Shown here: in pieces, positions 1-6,812 of the stretch
Layout of the letters: each line of letters starts with the position of its first letter
Numbering within the stretch: position 1 is the stretch's first letter
Made by a program: the position numbers and the translations under genes
The notes under the pieces: generated by a model
What the model was told of the DNA's origin: nothing
What the model saw: the letters and a program-made list of their open reading frames with translations, nothing else
Database searches by the model: none
From: Haloterrigena salina JCM 13891
GTDB lineage: Archaea; Halobacteriota; Halobacteria; Halobacteriales; Natrialbaceae
Assembly: GCF_000337495.1 (NCBI RefSeq)
Contig: NZ_AOIS01000005.1
Span: 1-39,728 of the forward strand
Reading direction: 5' to 3'
Length of the DNA stretch: 39,728 nt

Positions 1-1
1 G

Positions 2-169
2 TCGCGCGACGGCCACACCTGGGTGCTGAACTTCCGGAGCGATCCGGTCGCAGTGACGGGCGACGAGGACGTATCGTGGCGACTCGGCGGTCCGGAAATC
101 GATTCGTTCGATCTCGCGATCGCCGAGACCGACGCGGTCGACGAGTTCTCGGTGCAGATTCGAGAGTAG
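2..169 (+). CDS. C-terminal end of an unidentified protein, possibly a glycoside hydrolase (5' end outside the window)
   Basis: An open frame runs from the window edge to a TAG at 167-169 and encodes the last 55 residues of a protein. The fragment begins around SRDGHTWVLNF and is rich in Asp and Glu. The 'WVLNF' strand followed by alternating short strands looks like a C-terminal beta-sandwich domain, such as those closing GH42-type beta-galactosidases, and the neighbouring sugar genes fit that. This is inference from a short fragment; the family cannot be fixed without the upstream sequence. The downstream gene is convergent, about 150 bp away. Confidence 0.5.
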   Translation, partial: SRDGHTWVLNFRSDPVAVTGDEDVSWRLGGPEIDSFDLAIAETDAVDEFSVQIRE

Positions 170-320
170 CGCGACGGCGTAGCGTGCACGGAGTTATTCC
201 CGTTTTGTCGTCGCCGCCGCCGTGCTCGCGTGGTTCGGCGATGCGAGCCCGCAGTCGAGAACTCGAGACCGGGCGACGACTGCCGGGCCATCGATCGCCG
301 CGGAGGAGCCGAACCCGCGA

Positions 321-785
321 TCAATCCATTTTCAGCGTGACCGTGCCGTCGAAATTGAGCAGAATCCGCTGGGCGACGTCGCCGAACACCGCTTTGCCGG
401 TCGGAGAGCGCCGCCGGCCGACGACGAAAACGTGGTCGCAGCCGAGGCGCTCCGCGGTCTCGATGATCGCGTCGGCGCGGTCGGCCTCCTTGCTGACGAG
501 TCCGTCGGCGGCGAACTCGATCGACTCGTCGAACGACTCGAAGACGTCCTCGGCGAACTGGCGGGCGAACTGCGTCGCGGTGGCGGCCGGATCGGGCTCG
601 CTGTACGACGTTCCCTCCACCTGCTCGATCGTCTCGAGGTTGTCCGCCGTTTCGTCGACCTGATCCGGCGTGATCCACCCGAGAACGGTCAGTTTCGCGC
701 CGGTATCGTGTGCGAGGCGGCCGGCTTCCGCGAGCAGTTTGCGGTGCGTCTCGGTGTCGTCGACGACGACGAGTGCGTTATCCAT
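321..785 (-). CDS. UspA-type universal stress protein, single domain (154 aa)
   Basis: The protein starts MDNALVVVDD and has the single Rossmann-like Usp fold of alternating strands and helices, ending with GRRRSPTGKAVFGDVAQ and a final hydrophobic strand. The classical G-2x-G-9x-G(S/T) ATP loop is altered here (GRRRSPTGKAVFGD), as in many small haloarchaeal Usp proteins, so nucleotide binding is uncertain. The ATG at 785 was preferred to the upstream frame extension because homology begins there and an AT-rich CTTATTTC box (808-815, minus sense) lies 23-30 bp before it, fitting a nearly leaderless transcript. It is a stand-alone gene, divergent from the dehydratase gene that follows, and has no evident link to sugar breakdown. 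The role is probably stress tolerance. Confidence 0.85.
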   Translation of the reverse strand: MDNALVVVDDTETHRKLLAEAGRLAHDTGAKLTVLGWITPDQVDETADNLETIEQVEGTSYSEPDPAATATQFARQFAEDVFESFDESIEFAADGLVSKEADRADAIIETAERLGCDHVFVVGRRRSPTGKAVFGDVAQRILLNFDGTVTLKMD

Positions 786-807
786 GCCATCGTATTGATC
801 AGTCACC

Positions 808-815
808 GAAATAAG
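808..815 (-). promoter_or_regulatory. TATA-like box of the UspA gene
   Basis: CTTATTTC on the minus strand lies 23-30 bp upstream of the ATG at 785. This is the usual TATA distance for leaderless haloarchaeal transcripts. Confidence 0.45.
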
Positions 816-969
816 TGTACGGTCTATCGCGCCGGTCGACCGCTGGGGGAACCAAATCGTACGAGAGGGTACTCGAGGATGCACGAACGATGCCCGAGAA
901 CGGCTTCTATGGGTCGAACGCGATCGAGTTCCCGCAACCACTAAATGAGCCGGAGGGAAAGGGGCTACT

Positions 970-2124
970 ATGACAGAAATCGTCGACTACGAACTGTTCG
1001 AGGTCCCGCCGCGATGGCTGTTCCTGCGTCTCGAGACGGCCGACGGAACGGTCGGCTGGGGCGAACCGGTCGTGGAAGGGCGCTCGAAGACCGTTCGGAC
1101 TGCGGTAGAGGAACTACTCGATAACTACCTGCTGGGGGAGGACCCGGACCGGATCGAGGACCACTGGCAGGCGATGTACCGCGGTGGCTTCTATCGCGGC
1201 GGCCCGGTGCTGATGAGCGCCATCGCCGGGATCGACCAGGCCCTCTGGGACATCAAGGGCAAGCGGCTGGGCGTCCCGGTCCACGAACTGCTGGGCGGTG
1301 CGACCCGGGATCGGATCCGAGTTTACCAGTGGATCGGCGGGGATCGCCCCTCCGACGTCGCCGAACAGGCTCGAGCGCAGGTCGAGGCGGGCTTTACGGC
1401 GCTCAAGATGAACGCGACGGAGGAGATCGAGCGCGTCGACGATCCCGCGACGATCGAGGCCGCTGTCACGCGGCTCCGCGAGGTTCGCGAGGCCGTCGGC
1501 GACGAGGTCGACATCGGCGTCGACTTCCACGGTCGCGTCTCGAAGCCGATGGCGAAGCGGCTCGTCGAAAAGCTCGAACCCCACGAACCGATGTTCGTCG
1601 AGGAGCCGGTCCTGCCCGAGCACAACGACGCGCTGCCGGAGATCGCGTCCCACACCACGATTCCGATCGCCACCGGCGAGCGGATGTTCTCCCGGTGGGA
1701 CTTCAAGCAGGTCTTCGAGAACGGGGCCGTCGACGTGATTCAGCCGGATCTCAGCCACGCCGGCGGGATCACAGAGGTCAAGAAGATCGCGTCGATGGCC
1801 GAAGCCTACGACGTGGCGATGGCCCCCCACTGCCCGCTCGGACCGATCGCGCTCGCCTCCTGTCTCCAGGTGGACGCCTGCTCGCACAACGCGTTCATTC
1901 AGGAACAGAGCCTGAACATCCACTACAACGAGACCAGCGACGTGCTCGAGTACCTGGCCGATCCGTCCGTCTTCGACTACGACGACGGCTACGTCCAGAT
2001 CCCGGACGAGCCGGGGCTCGGCATCGATATCGACGAGGACCACGTGCGCGCCCAGGCTGACGTCGGCCACGACTGGCACAACCCCGTCTGGCGGCACGAC
2101 GACGGCAGCGTCGCCGAGTGGTAA
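970..2124 (+). CDS. dgoD: D-galactonate dehydratase-type enolase superfamily enzyme (384 aa)
   Basis: This is a mandelate-racemase-type enolase superfamily acid-sugar dehydratase. The N-terminal cap has PPRWLFLRLET, GWGEPVVEGR and YRGGFYRGGPVLMSAIAGIDQALWD, typical of the DgoD (D-galactonate dehydratase) branch. In the barrel I see D185-F-H187 (metal Asp plus catalytic His), E211 in EEP, E237 in GER, and H287 in PHCPLG. These match the ligands and two catalytic histidines of E. coli DgoD with an offset of two residues. The length (384) matches the family. The expected reaction is D-galactonate to 2-keto-3-deoxy-galactonate in the cytoplasm, which would feed the KDG kinase and KDPG aldolase encoded at 20.9-22.6 kb. 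A GGAGGG sequence sits about 15 nt before the start codon. Related sugar acids such as L-fuconate or L-rhamnonate are possible substrates, but the active-site set favours galactonate. Confidence 0.88.
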   Translation: MTEIVDYELFEVPPRWLFLRLETADGTVGWGEPVVEGRSKTVRTAVEELLDNYLLGEDPDRIEDHWQAMYRGGFYRGGPVLMSAIAGIDQALWDIKGKRLGVPVHELLGGATRDRIRVYQWIGGDRPSDVAEQARAQVEAGFTALKMNATEEIERVDDPATIEAAVTRLREVREAVGDEVDIGVDFHGRVSKPMAKRLVEKLEPHEPMFVEEPVLPEHNDALPEIASHTTIPIATGERMFSRWDFKQVFENGAVDVIQPDLSHAGGITEVKKIASMAEAYDVAMAPHCPLGPIALASCLQVDACSHNAFIQEQSLNIHYNETSDVLEYLADPSVFDYDDGYVQIPDEPGLGIDIDEDHVRAQADVGHDWHNPVWRHDDGSVAEW

Positions 2125-2645
2125 CGGACGGCCGGTAGTGCGACGGATATTCTTTCGGGACACTCGCGGCGTGAGTGCTATCGCTGCCTCAGCGGCGCCT
2201 CTCGAGGGTGGACGCGTGCCGCGCTCGATCGTGAATTCTCGCTTCGGACTCGATTCGAACGCCCGAGCGGTTCCACCTTCGCGTCCGCTCTCGCCGGAAA
2301 TAGCTGTGAGAGCGATACAGATCGACGATAGGGACGCTCGAGAGTTCTGTGCGTCTCGTTTCGTTCAGGATCCTGATACAGGCGTCCGCCATGGCCGGAC
2401 AGAATACCGCGTCGATCGACTGGCCTCGGTCCCTGTATTACGTCCATACAGTTGTAAATTTCTGTAGTTGCTCGATCCGAAATCGATCGGGGAACTGCAT
2501 TCACCCGATAGAAGGGGGGAGGACCGAGTTTTGAGGGCGTCCGGTCTCACCGAACACACCGTGCGCATCACTGCCACAGTGAGAGCGAATCCGAAGCGGA
2601 CGGTCCGATCACGCCGTCGGTATCGGACGACGAACGACGCAACTA
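2125..2645 (+). other. Intergenic region upstream of the GH4 gene
   Basis: About 520 bp without a credible gene; the frames open here have no domain-like composition. It holds an AT-rich palindromic segment (CCATACAGTTGTAAATT at 2444-2460) that is nearly repeated at 19391-19407, with additional CTGTA/TACAG half-sites around it (2433-2437, 2447-2451, 2463-2467). It ends in the TATA box of the GH4 gene. It is probably regulatory. Confidence 0.5.
2444..2460. promoter_or_regulatory. Candidate operator: AT-rich palindromic motif, copy 1
   Basis: The sequence CCATACAGTTGTAAATT has the dyad TACA-NN-TGTA. It matches the motif at 19391-19407 at 15 of 17 positions. It lies about 215 bp upstream of the GH4 start. 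A regulator binding site is inferred only from the dyad and the repetition. Confidence 0.35.
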
Positions 2646-2655
2646 CTTTATATTT
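2646..2655 (+). promoter_or_regulatory. TATA box of the GH4 gene
   Basis: CTTTATATTT is centred about 24 bp before the ATG at 2675. This fixes 2675 as the start and implies a leaderless mRNA. Confidence 0.6.
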
Positions 2656-2674
2656 CGATCGCCCTACGGAACGT

Positions 2675-4102
2675 ATGCACCGACTCGAGGAGAGAGTGCC
2701 GTCGCAGTCGCGTTCGTCGGTGAAGATCGGCTACGTCGGCGGCGGCAGTCACGGCTGGGCGCACACGCTCGTCAACGACCTGCTCCAGTGCGACGATCTC
2801 GCGGGGACGGTATCGCTCTACGACGTCGACTACGACGCGGCCGAACGGAACGCGAGACTGGCGAACAGCCTCGCGGACCGGCCGGACGCCAACGGCGCGT
2901 GGACGTTCGAGGCGCGTCGGGACGTCGACGACGCGCTCGCGGACGCCGACTACGTGATCTGCTCGATTCAGGATCCGGTCGAGGAGACGTTCGTTCACGA
3001 CATCGACGTCCCCCAGGAGTACGGGATCTACCAGACCGTCGCGGATACGGTCGGCCCCGGCGGCGTCCTGCGCTCGCTGCGAGCGATCCCGCAGTACCGC
3101 GAGATTGCAGCGACGGTCCGCGAGCAGTGTCCCGACGCCTGGGTCGTCAACTACACGAACCCAATGACGGTCTGTACGCGGGCGCTCTACGAGGAGTTCC
3201 CCGATATCAACGCGATCGGGCTCTGCCACGAGGTGTTCGAGACCCAGCGGCTGCTGGCCGACGTCGCCGAGCGGTACGTCGACGCGGCCGAGGACGTCGC
3301 GGCCGACGAAATCGAGGTGAACGTGAAGGGGGTCAACCACTTCACGTGGGTCGACGAGGCGTACTGGAACGGACGCGACGTCTTCCAGTATCTGGATCGC
3401 GAACTCGAGGAGCGAAAACCGATTCCGGGGTTCGAGCCCGGCGACTTAGACGGCGAGTCCTACTGGACGAACCACCACCAGACCGCCTTCGATCTGTACG
3501 ATCGGTTCGGGCTGCTCGGCGCGGCGGGCGACCGCCACCTCGCCGAGTTCGTCCCCTGGTATCTCGACATCGACGAACCCAGGGAGATCCAGCGGTGGGG
3601 AATCCGGCTGACGCCTAGTTCCGCCCGGACCGGCGACGACGAGGGGCCGGCGAAGATGGAACGGTATCTGTCCGGCGACGAGGCGTTCGAATTCACCGAG
3701 TCCGGCGAGGAAGTCGTCGATATCGTGCGCGCGCTCGAGGGACTCGAGCCGATCAAGACACACGTCAACCACCCGAACCGGGGCCAGACGCCCGACCTGC
3801 CGACGGGCGCCGTCGTCGAGACCAACGCCGTCATCACCGGCGGCGGTGTCGCGCCGATCACCGCCGGCGACCTCCCCCGCGAAGTGCGGTCGATGGTGCT
3901 GACGGCAGTGAACAACCAGGAGACGCTCATCGAGGCCGGCTTCGCCGGCGATCTGGACCTCGCCTTCCGGGCGTTTCTCAACGACCCGCTGGTCACCGTC
4001 CAGCGCGATGAGGCCCGCGACCTGTTCGCCGATCTCGTCGACCTCGAGCGTGACTACCTTCGAGACTACGACCTCGAGGGCGCCGCCGTCCTCGAGGACT
4101 GA
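2675..4102 (+). CDS. Glycoside hydrolase family 4, alpha-galacturonidase-like (475 aa)
   Basis: GH4 enzymes use NAD(H) and a divalent metal to cleave glycosides by oxidation, elimination and re-reduction. Seen here: the N-terminal Rossmann loop GGGSHGWA (22-29), NYTNPM (159-164), CHEV (184-187) and NHFTW (221-225). The Cys-His pair is the metal site. In GH4 the two residues after it track substrate: CHSV occurs in alpha-galactosidases, whereas CHEV was described for alpha-galacturonidases related to Bacillus LplD. I therefore infer removal of alpha-galacturonic acid from pectic oligosaccharides in the cytoplasm. No signal peptide is present. The ATG at 2675 was chosen over an in-frame start 69 codons upstream because homology begins there and a TATA box sits just before it. 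The gene lies between the galactonate dehydratase gene and an exported beta-helix protein gene. Confidence 0.85.
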   Translation: MHRLEERVPSQSRSSVKIGYVGGGSHGWAHTLVNDLLQCDDLAGTVSLYDVDYDAAERNARLANSLADRPDANGAWTFEARRDVDDALADADYVICSIQDPVEETFVHDIDVPQEYGIYQTVADTVGPGGVLRSLRAIPQYREIAATVREQCPDAWVVNYTNPMTVCTRALYEEFPDINAIGLCHEVFETQRLLADVAERYVDAAEDVAADEIEVNVKGVNHFTWVDEAYWNGRDVFQYLDRELEERKPIPGFEPGDLDGESYWTNHHQTAFDLYDRFGLLGAAGDRHLAEFVPWYLDIDEPREIQRWGIRLTPSSARTGDDEGPAKMERYLSGDEAFEFTESGEEVVDIVRALEGLEPIKTHVNHPNRGQTPDLPTGAVVETNAVITGGGVAPITAGDLPREVRSMVLTAVNNQETLIEAGFAGDLDLAFRAFLNDPLVTVQRDEARDLFADLVDLERDYLRDYDLEGAAVLED

Positions 4103-4411
4103 AGGCGAGAGGGGAGCGACAGCCCAGGAACCACAGCAGGCGGGTCCGCGCGGCGAAAACGACGGCATCGACACACCGTGACGTTCGACCGCAGAACGGG
4201 ACCGCCGACTACCGTTCGATTCGCGGTCTCGATTTTCTCGGAGACGATGAGCACTGGCCAGTACTCGCTCGACTCACCGGAGGAAACCGGATTCTCGCTC
4301 GAGCCGGGTTTGAGTTCCGATCACGGCTATGCAGATTTTACTGTAGATACAATAATTATATTCTAGAAATAAACCTTAACAATACTGTCCACGATAGCTA
4401 CGGATGCGACC
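4103..4411 (+). other. Intergenic region with AT-rich promoter segment
   Basis: No gene is seen. The last 80 bp (about 4335-4385) are strikingly AT-rich, with TTTTACTGTAGATACAATAA followed by TTATATTC and ACCTTAAC. This fits the promoter of the beta-helix gene that starts at 4412. No hairpin terminator for the GH4 gene was recognised. Confidence 0.45.
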
Positions 4412-5656
4412 ATGTCACAAGACGACACACGAGAGCGGAACAGCGAAGAGACCGAGTGCGCCGACTCGAACACGACGATTCCGAGCGTAACCCGCCGCCG
4501 GACGTTATCGCTCGCAGCCACGGGGCTGGCAGCGGGTGCGATCGGGACCGCGCAGGCGGACAATCACGACGCTGAGGTCTGGCAGACCGACGGCACCTGG
4601 TACGCCGCGAACGACGGGACGGTGTACGAGGGGCCGGATCACCTCGACGCGATCCAGGCGGCCGTCGATAGCCTCACCGCCGGTCGGACCTCGAAGGAGA
4701 CGGTCCTGATCAAAAACTCCGGGACGGTCGGTCCCCACTCGTGGGACGGTGACGTCAAGGCCGTCGATCTGCCCAGCTACACCGTCATCGATCACAACGG
4801 GACGATCTCCGTCGAAGACACCGGAGAGGATTTGATCGTGCCGTTTCGCGCACAGAGCGTCGAATCGATCGAGATCCGGAACGTCACCATCGAGGGCAAC
4901 CCACGTTACGGCATCTGGGTTCAGAGCTGTTCGGACGTGCAGCTGGGGACGATCAACATGTCGCTGTGGGACACCGAGACCGTCGGGATCGGGATCCGGA
5001 TCGACGACAGCGACGGCGGTCGGAGTCAGAACGTCTCGCTCGACTACGCCTTCGTCGAGGGATCCCAACACCACGGGGTGGAGACGTACGGCGTCGACGA
5101 CCTCACGATCGGCACCGTGGAGACCGTCGACACGGGCGGCTGCGGGCTGTTGTTGAACGACACGGCCTACGCGACGGTCGACCACGTCGACGCCACCCGT
5201 GCGGATCAGGGCGGCGGCTACGCCGGGTTCCGGTGTGCGAACGGCGCCGGCCCGGAGATCGTCGTCAATCGGGTCGACGCGGTCGACTGCGGTCGCGGGA
5301 TCTTCACCGTCTCCGGGAGCGAGGGCATCGAGATCTACAACGTCTATCTCGACGGCAACGGCGGGAACCTCGTCCAGGACACCCGGTATCTACTCATCGA
5401 CAGCGGTACCGTCACGAACACCGGCAGCAGCGGTATCCGCATCGACTCGCGGAGCAGCGACACCCATCCGCACACGTCCGACATCACGATCCGAAACCTC
5501 GACATCACGGGCAACGCCGAGTACGGCGTCTACGAGACCGGGCCCGACACGGAATCGAACGCGATTGTCGATAACTACTTCTGTACCAACGCCAGTGGAC
5601 CGGTCGAGACGTACGCGAACAGTACGAAGGTCAGCGGAAACTCCTACTGCGGCTAG
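4412..5656 (+). CDS. Tat-exported right-handed parallel beta-helix protein (414 aa)
   Basis: The N-terminus carries a twin-arginine signal: T27-RRR-TLSL, a hydrophobic stretch (AATGLAAGAIG), and a likely cut after A-Q-A at residue 49. There is no lipobox Cys, so the product is probably released or cell-wall associated. Residues about 75-400 form repeating short strands with N, G and D turns (for example IEIRNVTIEGN, LTIGTVETVDTGG, ITIRNLDITGN), the pattern of a pectate-lyase-like right-handed beta-helix. This fold is shared by polysaccharide lyases, GH28-type hydrolases and carbohydrate-binding proteins; I cannot see a diagnostic catalytic site, so the activity is open. Next to a GH4 galacturonidase-type gene it may act on extracellular pectic polymer. 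It is the only protein of the sugar locus with an export signal. Confidence 0.8.
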   Translation: MSQDDTRERNSEETECADSNTTIPSVTRRRTLSLAATGLAAGAIGTAQADNHDAEVWQTDGTWYAANDGTVYEGPDHLDAIQAAVDSLTAGRTSKETVLIKNSGTVGPHSWDGDVKAVDLPSYTVIDHNGTISVEDTGEDLIVPFRAQSVESIEIRNVTIEGNPRYGIWVQSCSDVQLGTINMSLWDTETVGIGIRIDDSDGGRSQNVSLDYAFVEGSQHHGVETYGVDDLTIGTVETVDTGGCGLLLNDTAYATVDHVDATRADQGGGYAGFRCANGAGPEIVVNRVDAVDCGRGIFTVSGSEGIEIYNVYLDGNGGNLVQDTRYLLIDSGTVTNTGSSGIRIDSRSSDTHPHTSDITIRNLDITGNAEYGVYETGPDTESNAIVDNYFCTNASGPVETYANSTKVSGNSYCG

Positions 5657-5710
5657 GACGAATCGGGCTCCACGAGCGCAGGTCCCAATCGTGCCGGAAG
5701 CCGAGTCGCC

Positions 5711-5718
5711 AAATATTT
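5711..5718 (+). promoter_or_regulatory. TATA-like box of the SGNH hydrolase gene
   Basis: AAATATTT lies about 30-37 bp before the ATG at 5748, at the usual distance for a short-leader haloarchaeal promoter. Confidence 0.45.
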
Positions 5719-5747
5719 GATATGGCGATCGGGAGAACGTGTCCGCT

Positions 5748-6776
5748 ATGCACCACGACGGCGTCCAGTTTCACAACGTCGACGACGTGCGCTCGCTCGA
5801 AGACCGGGACGGGAAACTGCTGCAACGAGTTCCCGAAGCGGTCAGAACCGAACTCAACGACGGTGCGCAGTCGCGGATGCGCCACCCAGCAGGCGTCGAA
5901 CTCCGTTTCGTTCCCGACGGCGCCGCGACAGTGACGCTCTCGACGGTGCCCGGCGGAAACGTCGAGGAGAGTACCGTTCGCGTCTTCTGGGGACCGATTC
6001 AGGGTTCGACAGCGGTTGTTGTTGACTCTGAGCCGACCGAGATAGAGGTCTCGCTGCCGGAGAAACTCGCCGACCTCGAGCCGTCGGCCGTCGAGGATCT
6101 CGCCTTCGATCCCCGCGTCTGTCGAATCCGACTACCGGGCGAGCACCGCGGCGGGCCGATAGCGTATCACGGTCTCGAGGGCGAGGTCCGTCCGCCCCAC
6201 GAAGACGAACTGCCGGATAGACGCTACCTCGCTTACGGCACCTCGATCACCGAAGGCGCAATGCCGCTGGGCGAGCACCTGACCTACGTCAGCCAGACGG
6301 CCCGCCGACTCGACGCCGACCTCGTCAACCTCGGCTCCTGTGGTACCGCCTACTGCGACGCCGTGATGGCCGACCACATCGCCGAGCGCCACGACTGGGA
6401 TATCGCGACGCTCTCGATCTCGGTGAACATGGTGGGAACCTTCTCTCCCGAGGAATTCCGCGATCGCGCCGAGCGGCTGATCGACCGCGTGGCGAGCGCC
6501 CACCCCGAGAAGCCGGTCGTCGCCATCACTATCTTTCGCAACGCTCAGGACGTCTGCCGGAGCGCCGATCCCGAGGGGCTGTGCGATCGGTTCCGCGAAG
6601 AACTTCGCGAAATCGTCGCCGAGACGCCCCACGAGAACGTGTCGCTCCTCGAGGGACCGGATCTGCTACCGACAATCGGCGGGCTCACCACCGATCTGGT
6701 TCATCCCGGCGACAACGCGATGATCTCGATAGGCGAGGCCCTCGCCGCCGAGCTCGAGCCGCTGCTCGAGGACTGA
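5748..6776 (+). CDS. SGNH/GDSL-family hydrolase, probable carbohydrate esterase (342 aa)
   Basis: A beta-sandwich-like N-terminal half (1-150) precedes an SGNH domain. Block I is YGTSITEG with nucleophile S166; block II is NLGSCGTAYCD; block III is SISVNM; block V is DLVHPGDN with D316 and H319. The complete Ser-Asp-His triad suggests an active O-acetyl esterase. Two-domain proteins like this often deacetylate plant polysaccharide oligomers, and the surrounding pectin/xylan-type enzymes support that, but the substrate is inferred. There is no signal peptide, so it should act inside the cell. The start could be a GTG three codons earlier; ATG 5748 is preferred. The gene converges on the GH78 gene with only 36 bp between the stops. 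Confidence 0.8.
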   Translation: MHHDGVQFHNVDDVRSLEDRDGKLLQRVPEAVRTELNDGAQSRMRHPAGVELRFVPDGAATVTLSTVPGGNVEESTVRVFWGPIQGSTAVVVDSEPTEIEVSLPEKLADLEPSAVEDLAFDPRVCRIRLPGEHRGGPIAYHGLEGEVRPPHEDELPDRRYLAYGTSITEGAMPLGEHLTYVSQTARRLDADLVNLGSCGTAYCDAVMADHIAERHDWDIATLSISVNMVGTFSPEEFRDRAERLIDRVASAHPEKPVVAITIFRNAQDVCRSADPEGLCDRFREELREIVAETPHENVSLLEGPDLLPTIGGLTTDLVHPGDNAMISIGEALAAELEPLLED

Positions 6777-6812
6777 TGAGAAAACGGGCACCGAGTCGCC
6801 GGGTTCGTCGCG

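Noticed and set aside
2178-2504. 108-codon minus-strand ORF between dgoD and the GH4 gene
   Set aside because: Basic, low-complexity Arg/Ser composition unlike the acidic proteins of this organism; no start-region signal.
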